From: Mucilaginibacter gilvus
Lineage (GTDB): Bacteria; Bacteroidota; Bacteroidia; Sphingobacteriales; Sphingobacteriaceae
Length of the DNA stretch: 64,000 nucleotides
Direction of reading: 5' to 3'
Assembly: GCF_004054195.1 (NCBI RefSeq)
Contig: NZ_SBIW01000012.1
Location: 124,001-188,000 of the forward strand
Shown here: piece after piece, positions 1 through 8,457 of the stretch
Layout of the letters: each line of letters starts with the position of its first letter
Numbering within the stretch: position 1 is the stretch's first letter
The notes under the pieces: generated by a model
The model's database searches: none
Seen by the model: only the letters and a program-made list of their open reading frames with translations
Told to the model about the DNA's origin: nothing
Position numbers and translations under genes: made by a program

Positions 1-38
1 TAACCGCCATTGTTGAGTTTGTGAATGGGATAAAGTAA
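1..38 (+). CDS. 3' end of a truncated upstream gene
   Basis: One frame is open from the window edge to a TAA at 36-38 and reads TAIVEFVNGIK. The fragment is too short to name. Support that it is a real gene end comes from context: a GC-rich repeat that directly follows the stop codons of four other genes in this window also begins at 39, and a terminator-like hairpin follows at 82. The product is unknown. Confidence 0.35.
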   Translation, partial: TAIVEFVNGIK

Positions 39-66
39 AGCCCCCTCCGCCCCCTGAAGGGGGAAC
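39..66 (+). repeat. GC-rich palindromic repeat, copy 1 (core CCCCCTGAAGGGGG)
   Basis: The sequence directly after the TAA at 36-38 contains CCCCCT, a short spacer and then CCCCCTGAAGGGGG, which can fold into a GC-rich hairpin. It matches the copies at 157, 6300, 10447 and 15934. All five lie within a few bases downstream of a stop codon and in the same orientation relative to that gene. Confidence 0.75.
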
Positions 67-81
67 TTTTGAAATGTATTG

Positions 82-116
82 AAGCCCGGGTAATAGTTTA
101 GCTGGGCTTTACTTTT
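82..116 (+). terminator. Rho-independent-type terminator hairpin
   Basis: AAGCCC at 82-87 pairs with GGGCTT at 104-109 and is followed by a T-rich stretch. It lies between the truncated plus-strand gene and the convergent DinB-like gene, so it probably ends the upstream transcript. Confidence 0.5.
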
Positions 117-156
117 ACCTTAATTGTTATGTCTTGATGTACTGTGCCTAACTCCT

Positions 157-182
157 GCTCCCCCTTTAGGGGGTTGGGGGGC
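157..182 (-). repeat. GC-rich palindromic repeat, copy 2
   Basis: This copy reads CTCCCCCTTTAGGGGG on the plus strand. Read on the minus strand it starts directly after the stop codon of the DinB-like gene (183-185), with the same polarity as copies 1 and 5 have to their own genes. Confidence 0.75.
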
Positions 183-656
183 TTACTTCCATATTCCCAG
201 CAATCTCCTCAGTAAAATAATTTCCGAAGTATGGTAGGCATTATGATCAGCTACCTGCAAAGCCTCACGCAGGATGCTTTGCCCGGTGCCATGGGGGATG
301 GGTTTATAAATATCTTCGTTTTTCAGCAGCGCTAAAAACTGCGTTCTGTCTGCGTGGATCTGTTCGATGGTCTTATCCCAGGCGGCATCATCCTTGGGTT
401 CGCTTTCTTTTGGCCAGTAATCATCGGGCCATTTTGGCGATTGATGGGTGCCATCTTTACTAAATTCCAGCATATCCCATTGCGCTATCCGGATATGCTC
501 GGCCAGTTGCCATATACTGTAAGGCAGGTTATGGGGTTTTATGCCACGGTATTTGGCGGGTATGTCTTTCAAGGCATCCGCCAGTGTGGCATGTGCGCCG
601 CCACCAATTATCAGTTTCTCCAGTTCGGCTCCGAGTATTTTATGCTGATCATCCAT
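183..656 (-). CDS. DinB-like family protein
   Basis: The 157-residue product resembles DinB/YfiT-type four-helix proteins, which often carry a three-histidine metal site. Candidate ligands are the His in WQLAEHIRIAQWD (about residue 53) and the two in ADHNAYH (about 138-142). Many members are thiol-dependent transferases or of unknown role, so no substrate is assigned. There is no signal peptide, so it should be cytoplasmic. The gene stands alone, is divergent from the DUF885 gene at 752, and its stop codon abuts a GC-rich repeat. The ATG at 656 is the first start in an open frame. The family call is good but the function is open. Confidence 0.8.
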   Translation of the reverse strand: MDDQHKILGAELEKLIIGGGAHATLADALKDIPAKYRGIKPHNLPYSIWQLAEHIRIAQWDMLEFSKDGTHQSPKWPDDYWPKESEPKDDAAWDKTIEQIHADRTQFLALLKNEDIYKPIPHGTGQSILREALQVADHNAYHTSEIILLRRLLGIWK

Positions 657-751
657 AAGTAAAAGCTTTCCTTAGTAACAAAATCGCGGCATATTTGATT
701 TATATGCGGCAAATTTTCTAAGTTTATAAACCAAAGCAAACCCTTACTAAG

Positions 752-2536
752 GTGATAAAAAAACTACTTTTACTTTCCCTGTACGTAGCCGCGTTTTCGG
801 CCTGTAAAAAAGACGGGCAATCATCCGAGCCGCTTTCGGCGAAGGATGATGCAGCCTTCCAGCTATACGAAGACCATTTTTTGGAGGATTTTTGGAAAGA
901 GAACCCCGAATGGGCAACCACAGCCGGCTACCATAAATACGATAGTTTACTGCTTATCCCCAATGATGATAACCGCAAAAAGGCCATCAAATTTACTAAG
1001 GTGCACATGGATTCGCTCAGTCGTTTTGAAGTTGGCACCTTATCTGATGCTAACAAGATAGATCACCGCATGATGCAGAACCAGCTCGAATCTATCCAAT
1101 GGAACCTGGAGCAACTGCGCGAATATCAATGGAACCCGGCATCGTATAACGTTATAGGCGGTTTTGCGCTTATTCTGAACGAACATTACGCCCCGCTGGA
1201 GAAACGCTTGCGCAGTTTTTATCAGCGTATGGCGTTTATTCCGGCTTACTACAAGGAAGCCCAAAAACAGCTTAAAAACCCGGTTGTAGAGCTTACTAAA
1301 CTGGCGATTGACCAGCACAACGGCGGGCTGAGCGTTATAGAAAGCGACTTTGCCGATTCACTTAAAAAAACAAAGATTCCGGATGCTGAGCAAAAGCAAA
1401 TGCTGGATCGCGTACGCATCTCGGTTGATGCGATAAAGGGTTTTGTGGCTTATTTAAAAGTAATGAAGAACGATAAGCCCCGCAGTTTTAGGCTGGGTAA
1501 GGAATACTACGAAAACAAATTTAAGTACGAGATCCAGTCGGAAAGTACCGCGCAACAGATCTTCAATGCCGCTATGGAGCGCAAAAAATACCTGCACCGC
1601 GAGATGGCCAAGATCAGCCGAACGTTGTGGCCAAAATATTTCGGGACCAAAGCGATGCCTGCAGATTCGCTGGATCTGATAGGGCAAATGATAGATACAC
1701 TATCTACCAAACATGTGGCACCATCGGAGTTTCAATCTGCCATTGAAGCCGAACTGCCAAAGCTAACTACGTTTATAAAAAGTAAGGACCTCTTAACACT
1801 CGACCCAAGCAAGCCGCTTATTGTACGTAAAGAACCCGGTTACATAGCCGGTGTGGCCGGCGCATCGGTAAGTTCGCCTGGCCCTTATGATAAGGGCGGC
1901 AATACTTATTACAATGTAGGTAGCCTTGCGGGCTGGTCGCCGGAACGTGCCGAAAGCTACCTGCGCGAATACAATCAGTATATTTTGCAGATACTCTGCA
2001 TCCATGAGGCTATACCGGGGCATTATACACAATTAGTGTATGCCAATAAATCGCCAAGTATTGTAAAGTCTGTGTTTGGCAATGGTGCCATGATAGAGGG
2101 CTGGGCGGTTTATACCGAGCAGATGATGCTGGATGCCGGCTTTGGCGATAAAGAGCCGGAGATGCGCCTGATGTGGTACAAATGGCACTTGCGGTCGGTA
2201 TGTAATGCTATTTTAGATTATAGCGTACACACCAGTAACATGACCAAGGAGCAGGCGGTGAAGATACTTACTCACGAGGCTTTCCAGCAACAAGCCGAAG
2301 CTGATAACAAATGGAAACGGGTAAGCGTTAGCAGTGTACAACTCACCAGCTATTTTTCCGGGTATAAGGAAATTAACGATCTGCAGCAAGCGTGGAAAAA
2401 GAAACAGGGCGATAAATACCGCATTAAAGAGTTTAACGAGAAGTTTCTGGGCTATGGCAACGCTCCGGTTAAGCTTATCAAAGAGGCGATGTTTTCCGTA
2501 CCCAAAATAGATACCAAACAAGGTACAGGCGGATAG
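752..2536 (+). CDS. DUF885 family lipoprotein, putative zinc peptidase
   Basis: The 594-residue protein begins with a lipoprotein signal peptide (MIKKLLLLSLYVAAFSACKK, predicted lipidated Cys18) and has the DUF885 architecture. The signature HEAIPGHY lies near residue 418 and resembles the HExxH-type zinc site of gluzincin peptidases, with further conserved segments (GAMIEGWAVYTEQ, about 450) downstream. DUF885 proteins are regarded as probable metallopeptidases, but substrates are mostly unknown. The start is a GTG at 752, since no upstream in-frame ATG gives a signal peptide. It should be anchored in the outer membrane or facing the periplasm. A tandem ATGTGCAG repeat begins directly after its stop codon. 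Peptidase activity is inferred from the motif. Confidence 0.85.
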   Translation: MIKKLLLLSLYVAAFSACKKDGQSSEPLSAKDDAAFQLYEDHFLEDFWKENPEWATTAGYHKYDSLLLIPNDDNRKKAIKFTKVHMDSLSRFEVGTLSDANKIDHRMMQNQLESIQWNLEQLREYQWNPASYNVIGGFALILNEHYAPLEKRLRSFYQRMAFIPAYYKEAQKQLKNPVVELTKLAIDQHNGGLSVIESDFADSLKKTKIPDAEQKQMLDRVRISVDAIKGFVAYLKVMKNDKPRSFRLGKEYYENKFKYEIQSESTAQQIFNAAMERKKYLHREMAKISRTLWPKYFGTKAMPADSLDLIGQMIDTLSTKHVAPSEFQSAIEAELPKLTTFIKSKDLLTLDPSKPLIVRKEPGYIAGVAGASVSSPGPYDKGGNTYYNVGSLAGWSPERAESYLREYNQYILQILCIHEAIPGHYTQLVYANKSPSIVKSVFGNGAMIEGWAVYTEQMMLDAGFGDKEPEMRLMWYKWHLRSVCNAILDYSVHTSNMTKEQAVKILTHEAFQQQAEADNKWKRVSVSSVQLTSYFSGYKEINDLQQAWKKKQGDKYRIKEFNEKFLGYGNAPVKLIKEAMFSVPKIDTKQGTGG

Positions 2537-2578
2537 GCGGATGTGCAGATGTACAGATGTGCAGATGTGCAGATTTTT
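2537..2578 (+). repeat. Tandem repeat of the 8-bp unit ATGTGCAG
   Basis: Starting right after the TAG of the DUF885 gene, the sequence repeats GATGTGCAGAT-like units about four times with small changes (one unit reads GTACAG). The same unit recurs at 2881-2917 and 5075-5127. Confidence 0.7.
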
Positions 2579-2598
2579 AAATTTTGGAATACAAAGAT

Positions 2599-2796
2599 AT
2601 GAGCGAATTAGATAAAAACGATGCAAGCCACTGGATATGGCGCATGTTCTATTATAACCCCTCCGACCCAAAACTCGTGGTAACCAAACGTTTTGGCTGG
2701 GGATGGACGTTTAATTTCGCCCACAAAACTACCTGGTTATTTTTGCTGGTTGTAATAGGTATTGCTATTGCGGTGAGCGTGTTGGCGAAGAGATAG
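2599..2796 (+). CDS. Small DUF5808-type membrane protein
   Basis: The 65-residue protein starts at the ATG at 2599; a longer frame would need a TTG at 2584 inside repeat-flanking sequence. Residues about 10-45 carry the pattern YYNPSDPKLVVTKRFGWGWT, typical of the short DUF5808 domain. A single hydrophobic helix (LFLLVVIGIAIAVSVLA) ends the protein, so it should be a small inner-membrane protein. No biochemical role is established for the domain. It follows the DUF885 gene by 62 bp and could be co-transcribed with it. A strong hairpin terminator follows at 2846. Confidence 0.7.
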   Translation: MSELDKNDASHWIWRMFYYNPSDPKLVVTKRFGWGWTFNFAHKTTWLFLLVVIGIAIAVSVLAKR

Positions 2797-2845
2797 ATAG
2801 AGCGGCTCTGCAGATATTGTTGCAATAACGTGCGTATAAAAAAAC

Positions 2846-2880
2846 AAAGCCTTTCAAGCTAAACTTGAAAGGCTTTTATC
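2846..2880. terminator. Strong bidirectional terminator hairpin
   Basis: AAAGCCTTTCAAG at 2846-2858 and CTTGAAAGGCTTT at 2864-2876 form a perfect 13-bp stem with a 5-base loop. A-rich sequence precedes it and T-rich sequence follows it. It sits between the convergent DUF5808 and FtsB-like genes and can serve both strands. Confidence 0.85.
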
Positions 2881-2917
2881 ATTTGCACATCTGCATATCC
2901 ACGCATCTGCACATCAA
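2881..2917 (-). repeat. ATGTGCAG-type repeat, minus orientation
   Basis: On the minus strand this stretch reads GATGTGCAGATGCGTGG and then ATGCAGATGTGCAAATG. It starts about four bases after the stop codon of the FtsB-like gene and has the same orientation to that gene as the 2537 copy has to its own. Confidence 0.6.
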
Positions 2918-2920
2918 AAT

Positions 2921-3217
2921 TTAGTTTTTCTTCTCGTGCTCTATTACAAAAACATCCTCGTTATCTTTTTTCATGAGGTATTTTTCGCGGGCGAATTTTT
3001 CGAGTTTGGCTTTATCTGAGGTGAGTTCGTCCAGGTCTTTGTTTACTTTGGCGGTTTCGGCCTTATAAAAATCACGCTCCTGTTCCAGCTTACTCAGCTG
3101 TTGCTTGTATTGATATTGCGAGAATAGGTCGTTTTTATCAAAAAAGATCATCCAAACAACAAATATGACAGTTATCAGAAAAAATTTGTTTTTGATAAGG
3201 TTGATAAAACGTTTCAT
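2921..3217 (-). CDS. FtsB/DivIC-like septum formation initiator
   Basis: This 98-residue protein has one N-terminal membrane helix (about 12-28) and then a heptad-patterned coiled coil (about 35-80) ending in FAREKYLMKKDNEDVFVIE. This is the standard layout of the septum formation initiator family (FtsB/DivIC). Members are bitopic proteins that join FtsL and FtsQ/DivIB in the divisome. The FAREKYxM segment matches the conserved region after the coiled coil. The gene is monocistronic. Its 3' end is closed by a repeat and the hairpin at 2846. Length and topology fit the family well. Confidence 0.85.
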   Translation of the reverse strand: MKRFINLIKNKFFLITVIFVVWMIFFDKNDLFSQYQYKQQLSKLEQERDFYKAETAKVNKDLDELTSDKAKLEKFAREKYLMKKDNEDVFVIEHEKKN

Positions 3218-3300
3218 CGGCGCGTACTGAATTTAATTATAAAGCTATTTAATTTATCTGAGCGGCGCAAATATCGTTATTAACTTATTAACAGGGTAGG

Positions 3301-3345
3301 GTAGTGAGACAAGAATCAAGAGACAAGAATCAAGACAAAGACCAT
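3301..3345. repeat. Direct repeat of GAGACAAGAATCAA
   Basis: GAGACAAGAATCAA occurs twice head to tail and then degenerates to GACAAAGACC. It lies in the 327-bp interval between the FtsB-like gene and the DEAD-box gene. No function is evident. Confidence 0.6.
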
Positions 3346-3376
3346 TGCCGCGATAATTACGGTTATTGTAAAACAA

Positions 3377-3406
3377 AATAGCGATGGGTTTCAAACCATC
3401 GCTATT
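3377..3406 (-). terminator. Terminator hairpin downstream of the DEAD-box gene
   Basis: AATAGCGATGG and CCATCGCTATT form an 11-bp perfect stem around GTTTCAAA. On the minus strand it is followed by TTTTGTTTT, which fits a terminator for the DEAD-box helicase transcript. Confidence 0.65.
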
Positions 3407-3420
3407 AAAATTCTATTCCT

Positions 3421-3477
3421 TAACCCTCTTCGCGGAGCAGAGAGGGTCGACGCACGGAGTGCTGTCGGGGTGAGTTT
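3421..3477. repeat. Hairpin-containing intergenic repeat
   Basis: ACCCTCT and AGAGGGT form a 7-bp stem, followed by GTCGACGCACGGAGTGCTGT and GGGGTGAG. From memory this resembles a dispersed intergenic repeat of Sphingobacteriaceae genomes; no second copy occurs in this window. Confidence 0.45.
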
Positions 3478-3544
3478 ACTTTGCGAGCGACACGATTGAT
3501 TTGGAGGTTTTAAAACTACTCAACACTTAACCACTCGCAACTCT

Positions 3545-4915
3545 TTACTTTCTCCCGGTATATTTACCGGCTGCACCGCTCATACCGCTGGCACCGCCTG
3601 CTTTGCTACCACCAGCAGCATTACGGCCACCGCCAGATCTGCCGCCACCACTACCGTTACGGTTGCCACCGCCACTTGGGCGACCGCCACGTGATGAACC
3701 ACCACCGCCACCGCTTTTACCCTTTGCAGGTGCGTTTTTGGCTTTGCTCATCATCTTCTCCGTCATGGCTTGTATGCTTAGCGGGTAAGGGTGCTCTTCT
3801 TCAACCGGAATCTCTTTGGCTATCAGCTTATGAATATCTTTCAGGAAATCTATTTCTTCCTCGCCATCGCAAAACGTAAGGGCTATGCCGCTTGCACCCG
3901 CGCGGCCTGTACGGCCAATACGGTGTACATAGGTTTCGGGGATGTTAGGGATTTCGTAGTTAATTACGTGCGTAAGGTCGTCTATATCGATCCCACGGGC
4001 AGCAATGTCGGTAGCAATTAAAACACGCGTGGTGCGGTTTTTAAAGTTACTTAACGCACGCTGGCGGGCATTTTGCGATTTGTTACCGTGGATGGCCTCA
4101 GCAGTGATGCCGGCTTTAACCAAGTCTTTCACTACTTTATCGGCACCGTGCTTAGTACGGGTAAATACCAGGGCGGTTTTAATGTTTTTATCTTTCAAGA
4201 TGTGGTTAAGCAACAGGCGCTTATCGTTCTTCTCCACAAAATATAACGACTGCTGTATGGTATCGGCTGTAGAAGATACAGGCGCAACCTCTACCTTAGC
4301 AGGTTTCTGCAAAATAGAATCGGCCAGGCTTTGAATTTCGTTTGGCATAGTAGCCGAAAAGAACAAAGTCTGCCTGTTTTGAGGAACCTTGGCGATGATC
4401 TTTTTTACATCATGTACAAAGCCCATATCCAACATACGGTCGGCCTCATCCAGGATCAGCATTTTTATCTGGTCCAGGTGTACAAAACGCTGGTTCATCA
4501 GGTCCAATAAACGACCCGGGGTTGCGATCAGGATATCAACGCCACGGCGCAAAGCATCCGTTTGCGGGCCCTGCGATACACCACCGAAGATAACCAGGTT
4601 TTTCAAACCCGTGTTTTTACCGTAAGCGGTAAAGCTCTCGCTTATCTGGATGGCCAGTTCGCGGGTTGGGGTTAAAATAAGGGCCTTTATAGATTTTTGC
4701 TCCTTGTGCTTTTGCTTATCTAAAAACAATAATTGCAAAATAGGGATAGCGAAGGCAGCCGTTTTACCGGTACCGGTTTGGGCGCAGCCCAGCAGGTCGC
4801 GGTGTTGTAATATAAAAGGAATTGCTTGTTCTTGTATTGGTGTTGGGGTTGTATAACCCTCTGTTTTTAAAGCCTTTAAAATAGGCTCAATTAAATTTAA
4901 ATTTTCGAATGACAT
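3545..4915 (-). CDS. DEAD-box ATP-dependent RNA helicase (RhlE-like)
   Basis: The 456-residue protein has the full DEAD-box core: Q motif TTPTPIQEQA (22-31), Walker A AQTGTGKT (45-52), PTRELA (83-88), DEAD (156-159), SAT (187-189) and the C-terminal HRIGRTGRAG. After about residue 385 comes a flexible tail of Gly, Ser and Arg (SGGGGGSSRGGRPSGGG), a common RNA-binding extension. Such helicases unwind short RNA duplexes in ribosome assembly, mRNA turnover or cold adaptation. The gene is monocistronic. A GAGT/GTGAGT-like degenerate repeat follows its stop codon. The RhlE subfamily is the closest by length and tail, but paralogues make the exact symbol uncertain. Confidence 0.93.
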   Translation of the reverse strand: MSFENLNLIEPILKALKTEGYTTPTPIQEQAIPFILQHRDLLGCAQTGTGKTAAFAIPILQLLFLDKQKHKEQKSIKALILTPTRELAIQISESFTAYGKNTGLKNLVIFGGVSQGPQTDALRRGVDILIATPGRLLDLMNQRFVHLDQIKMLILDEADRMLDMGFVHDVKKIIAKVPQNRQTLFFSATMPNEIQSLADSILQKPAKVEVAPVSSTADTIQQSLYFVEKNDKRLLLNHILKDKNIKTALVFTRTKHGADKVVKDLVKAGITAEAIHGNKSQNARQRALSNFKNRTTRVLIATDIAARGIDIDDLTHVINYEIPNIPETYVHRIGRTGRAGASGIALTFCDGEEEIDFLKDIHKLIAKEIPVEEEHPYPLSIQAMTEKMMSKAKNAPAKGKSGGGGGSSRGGRPSGGGNRNGSGGGRSGGGRNAAGGSKAGGASGMSGAAGKYTGRK

Positions 4916-5074
4916 GTATTGAATTGTATGTATTGTTTGCTAACGCGAAGCATTAAGCGGATCTGAAGAGTGTCTATTGATCAAAACCGTAAATCAACGG
5001 GTAATTATTTCTGCAAATATACGCTTTTTATTAAGAAGTAGGGTAGGCGGGTAGTTTTGCGGCGGAATGTGACA

Positions 5075-5127
5075 GATAGATGTGCAGGGAATGATGTGCA
5101 GATGTGCAGATTTCAGATGTGCAAATC
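5075..5127 (+). repeat. ATGTGCAG-type tandem repeat
   Basis: Degenerate units such as GATGTGCAGATGTGCAGATT run through the interval between the divergent helicase gene and the 3' end of lspA. It is the third copy of the family in the first 5.2 kb. Unlike the other two it is not directly next to a stop codon. Confidence 0.6.
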
Positions 5128-5210
5128 CATCCGGAAATGATAAATCTCCGTTAGCACAATTTTTATAAAATCGCCATAGCCGGCTACCTCGAACTCGTCC
5201 ATAAGGTTAT

Positions 5211-5750
5211 TTATTCAGTTTCTGCCGTTTTTAACGATTGTTCCCGCTCTAATCGCCTTTCCTCCATTTTCTTCACTACCGCATCCAATAGTATCAGCCC
5301 GATGCCTACCATAATGGATACATCGGCCACGTTGAAAATGCCGGTTTGGAAGATGCCAAAGCGGATGTGCATAAAATCGGTTACCGAGCCATGGGCAATA
5401 CGGTCGTAAATATTACCGATGCCACCACCGATAACGCAAATAAGGCCGCCAAGGATGAGCTTGCTGAAATTCTTTTGCGTAAGCATAAATATGGTGCCCG
5501 CCAACAGCGAAAGAACAGGTAAAAGGGTAAGCAGGATAAAACGGTATGGGTTTGTTAGCGTATCGCCAACGCTTAAAAAAGCGCCGGTATTCTCTATTTT
5601 AATAAGGGTAAAATGGTTCTGTATAAAGCTGATGGGTTCATCGTAGCTCATTTTTTTGCGCACGATGGATTTGGAAACCTGGTCGCAACCAATATTAAGG
5701 GCGAGAATAACTAAAATAACAACGGCCCGGTATAATCCTTTTAATTTCAT
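5211..5750 (-). CDS. lspA: Lipoprotein signal peptidase (signal peptidase II)
   Basis: LspA cleaves the signal peptide of prolipoproteins in the inner membrane after lipidation of the +1 Cys. The 179-residue protein has four hydrophobic segments and both catalytic aspartates: GNIYDR (Asp116) and NVADVSI (Asp143). The conserved ENTGAF (53-58) and CDQVSK motifs are also present. Length is close to the usual 160-180. A charged C-terminal tail (KKMEERRLEREQ) is added, as in other Bacteroidota. It will process the many lipoproteins encoded in this window. The gene appears monocistronic. Identification is secure. Confidence 0.96.
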   Translation of the reverse strand: MKLKGLYRAVVILVILALNIGCDQVSKSIVRKKMSYDEPISFIQNHFTLIKIENTGAFLSVGDTLTNPYRFILLTLLPVLSLLAGTIFMLTQKNFSKLILGGLICVIGGGIGNIYDRIAHGSVTDFMHIRFGIFQTGIFNVADVSIMVGIGLILLDAVVKKMEERRLEREQSLKTAETE

Positions 5751-5862
5751 TGGTACGAAAGTAAAGAGAGAATTTGAGAAATGCTAATAATGTTGTGGTG
5801 AGGATACTACAACATGGGATGTTAAAAGCTCCGGCAAAACGGGGCTATAGAAGTTGTGTGGT

Positions 5863-6222
5863 TCAACTATTGCTTTTGTAACGCTTTCTATTTGCAATAA
5901 ATGTTAAGATACCTATTAATAAAAATAACCCGCCTGCAGGATACATGTATAAATTGAGGTCGGGATATATGTATGCCGCATAAATAAATAGCAACCCTAT
6001 AGAACCGTAAATAAAAACCGTCCGGTTGTAAGTGCTAATGGCCCTTTTAGATAAATTCTTATTTCTTTCTATTAATTCATTTATTGATTTTACTTCGTCT
6101 ATACAGGTTGCCGTACACGCAATACCATTTTTAATTTCTGTAAGGCAATCCGGACAAAGGCCTTTATTGCAATTCTTGCAAATAGCTACTGCCGGTTTGG
6201 TAACATGGTTAAAGCAATTCAT
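5863..6222 (-). CDS. B-box-like zinc-binding membrane protein
   Basis: This 119-residue protein opens with a Cys/His array (MNCFNHVTKPAVAICKNCNK, then LCPDCL and ACTATC). The spacing resembles a B-box-type zinc-binding fold over residues 3-40. Two transmembrane helices follow at about 68-85 and 92-110, with a basic tail (NRKRYKSNS). It is therefore predicted to be an inner-membrane protein with a cytoplasmic zinc module. Similar small proteins are annotated only as B-box zinc finger or hypothetical in bacteria, so the role is unknown. It shows no obvious link to lspA or eno. Confidence 0.65.
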   Translation of the reverse strand: MNCFNHVTKPAVAICKNCNKGLCPDCLTEIKNGIACTATCIDEVKSINELIERNKNLSKRAISTYNRTVFIYGSIGLLFIYAAYIYPDLNLYMYPAGGLFLLIGILTFIANRKRYKSNS

Positions 6223-6263
6223 GTAATGAGGTTATGAGGCTTGTAAGTTAATAATTCGGCAAC

Positions 6264-6290
6264 AAAAAAGCCCCGATAATTCGGGGCTTC
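6264..6290 (-). terminator. Terminator of the enolase gene
   Basis: AAGCCCCGA and TCGGGGCTT form a 9-bp stem around TAAT. On the minus strand the hairpin is followed by a run of six T residues, the canonical form, about 40 bases after the enolase stop codon. Confidence 0.85.
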
Positions 6291-6299
6291 GTATTTTAT

Positions 6300-6323
6300 C
6301 TCCCCCCTTTAGGGGGATGGAGC
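6300..6323 (-). repeat. GC-rich palindromic repeat, copy 3
   Basis: On the minus strand this reads CTCCATCCCCCTAAAGGGGG and follows the double TAG stop of eno within three bases. The 5' half is shorter and more degenerate than in copies 1, 2, 4 and 5, but the core palindrome is intact. Confidence 0.65.
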
Positions 6324-6325
6324 TA

Positions 6326-7621
6326 CTATTTCTTTAAAAACTTAAAGTTTTTACCAATAAAACGTGCAGAATCGCCCAATTCTTCTTCAATGCGCAATAA
6401 CTGGTTGTATTTTGCTATCCTGTCTGAACGTGAAGCCGAACCGGTTTTGATCTGGCCACAGTTTAAGGCCACAGCTAAATCGGCAATGGTAACATCTTCA
6501 GTTTCGCCGCTACGGTGACTCATTACCGAGGTATAACCGTTGGTTTGTGCTAAACTAACCGCGTTGATGGTTTCGGTTAAGCTGCCTATTTGGTTTACTT
6601 TCACCAGGATAGAGTTAGCCGTATCGTTATCAATACCTTGCTGTAAGCGTTTTACGTTGGTTACAAACAAATCATCGCCAACTAACTGTACTTTGCTGCC
6701 AATTTTCTCGGTCAGTAATTTCCAGCCTGCCCAATCGTCTTCAGCCATACCATCTTCTACAGAAATAACAGGGTATTTAGCGCAAAGTTCGGCAAGGTAA
6801 TCGGCTTGCTCTGCACTGGTGCGGATAGCGCCTTTTTCGCCTTCAAATTTGGTGTAATCGTATTTGCCGTCTTTGTAAAACTCAGAAGCAGCACAATCAA
6901 AAGCGATGAAGATATCTTCGCCTGGTTTGTAGCCAGCTTTTTCAATCGCTTTCAGGATGGTTTCAACGCCATCTTCTGTGCTATCAAAGGTTGGTGCAAA
7001 ACCACCTTCGTCGCCCACTGCGGTAGAAAGGCCGCGGTCGTGTAGGATCTTTTTAAGGTTGTGGAACACTTCGGTGCCCCAACGCAATGCTTCAGAAAAA
7101 GAAGAAGCGCCGATAGGCATGATCATGAACTCCTGGAAAGCGATAGGCGCATCAGAGTGCGAGCCACCGTTTACAATGTTCATCATCGGGATAGGCAGGG
7201 TGTTTGCATTTACGCCGCCAATGTAGCGGTATAAAGGCTGGCGGCTTTCCTGCGCGGCAGCTTTAGCAACGGCCAAAGACACACCAAGAATAGCGTTAGC
7301 ACCTAAGTTACCTTTGTTTTCGGTACCGTCAAGGTCAATCATGAGCTTGTCTATCAGGTTTTGCTCAAATACATCGATGCCTTTAAGTTCTGCAGCAATT
7401 TTATCATTTACATTGGCAACAGCTTTTAAAACGCCCTTACCCATGTATACTTTTTTGTCATCATCGCGAAGCTCAACAGCTTCATGCATACCGGTTGAAG
7501 CACCAGAAGGTACTGCAGCACGGCCCAATGCGCCATTTTCGGTTAAAACATCTACCTCAATTGTAGGGTTACCGCGCGAATCAAGTATCTGGCGCGCATG
7601 AACATCAATTATTAAGCTCAT
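6326..7621 (-). CDS. eno: Enolase (phosphopyruvate hydratase)
   Basis: Enolase interconverts 2-phosphoglycerate and phosphoenolpyruvate in glycolysis and gluconeogenesis. The 431-residue protein has the family length and signatures: N-terminal IIDVHARQILDSRGNPTIEV, the flexible loop PSGASTG, the magnesium ligand segments AFDCAASEF, SVEDGMAEDDW and GDDLFVTN, and the C-terminal SHRSGETED motif. It is cytoplasmic. The gene is monocistronic with its own terminator and a tandem TAG TAG stop. Identification is secure. Confidence 0.98.
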   Translation of the reverse strand: MSLIIDVHARQILDSRGNPTIEVDVLTENGALGRAAVPSGASTGMHEAVELRDDDKKVYMGKGVLKAVANVNDKIAAELKGIDVFEQNLIDKLMIDLDGTENKGNLGANAILGVSLAVAKAAAQESRQPLYRYIGGVNANTLPIPMMNIVNGGSHSDAPIAFQEFMIMPIGASSFSEALRWGTEVFHNLKKILHDRGLSTAVGDEGGFAPTFDSTEDGVETILKAIEKAGYKPGEDIFIAFDCAASEFYKDGKYDYTKFEGEKGAIRTSAEQADYLAELCAKYPVISVEDGMAEDDWAGWKLLTEKIGSKVQLVGDDLFVTNVKRLQQGIDNDTANSILVKVNQIGSLTETINAVSLAQTNGYTSVMSHRSGETEDVTIADLAVALNCGQIKTGSASRSDRIAKYNQLLRIEEELGDSARFIGKNFKFLKK

Positions 7622-7725
7622 AATTTATTATTGTTGTATTTTTTGGATTACTATACTAATTTGGTCGGCTAAGTTAAGCGCAAAATCAGCAAATCGCAAC
7701 GTAAATTTTCTATTTGTTATGATTA

Positions 7726-8457
7726 TTAATCAATTGTGGTTGGTATATGTTCCTTAGGCTTGGTGTTTTTACGGTTTATACGATACATAACGGTTATTGC
7801 CAGGTTGTTTTTGGCCCCTGCGGTGGTAAGGCTGTAATTATACTGATCCAACCAGCCGGCCTGCACACTTAATGATTTATCAAACTGGTACCCAAAGGCC
7901 GCTGAAAAACGATTACGCTCAAAGTGAGGCGCGTTATTATTCAGAAAGATCTCATCAAATACCGATACAAAAAAAGTTTTTGCCTCTATTTTTTTATGGT
8001 TTAATGGTATCACCAGGTTTAGGCGATACCTGAAGCGATTGCGGTAGATGCCGTTAAGCCAGCGTTGTTCGGCGCGGTAACGGTGTTCTATTTTTATCCG
8101 GTCTAAAAACGAGTTGATGGTCAACTGTTCCCACATCCTAAACTCTTTAACCGTTGGCGGCGCGTCTAAATTATTATAATCGTAGGTTACATAACGCCCG
8201 GTACCTATAAGCGCTGTATAATTCTTTGCGATATCGTAGCTTATCCCACCTTTTGTTTCGTAATAAAAAAACTGGTTAAACAAGGTATTGGTACGCCCCT
8301 GCAGTTCTACGTACCCACCCCAATGATGGGTGCTGTCGCCAGGTAAAACTATGGTGGCAATGCCCCATGTACCTGTTTTATTATTTTGAGCGTTTGCGGT
8401 GTTGAACAGTAACACCATGATGAGGGTTAACAGTACGGGGGCGGTATTTTTTAACAT
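7726..8457 (-). CDS. DUF2490 outer-membrane beta-barrel protein
   Basis: The 243-residue protein has a cleavable signal peptide (LLTLIMVLLFNTANAQ, cleavage after about residue 23). It then shows alternating aromatic strands, with an RYRAEQRWL segment typical of DUF2490. These proteins are predicted outer-membrane barrels of unknown substrate, common in Bacteroidota. A run of basic residues near the end (YRINRKNTKPKEHIP) follows the last strand. It lies downstream on the same strand as no close partner, so it is probably a single-gene unit. Function is not known. Confidence 0.8.
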   Translation of the reverse strand: MLKNTAPVLLTLIMVLLFNTANAQNNKTGTWGIATIVLPGDSTHHWGGYVELQGRTNTLFNQFFYYETKGGISYDIAKNYTALIGTGRYVTYDYNNLDAPPTVKEFRMWEQLTINSFLDRIKIEHRYRAEQRWLNGIYRNRFRYRLNLVIPLNHKKIEAKTFFVSVFDEIFLNNNAPHFERNRFSAAFGYQFDKSLSVQAGWLDQYNYSLTTAGAKNNLAITVMYRINRKNTKPKEHIPTTID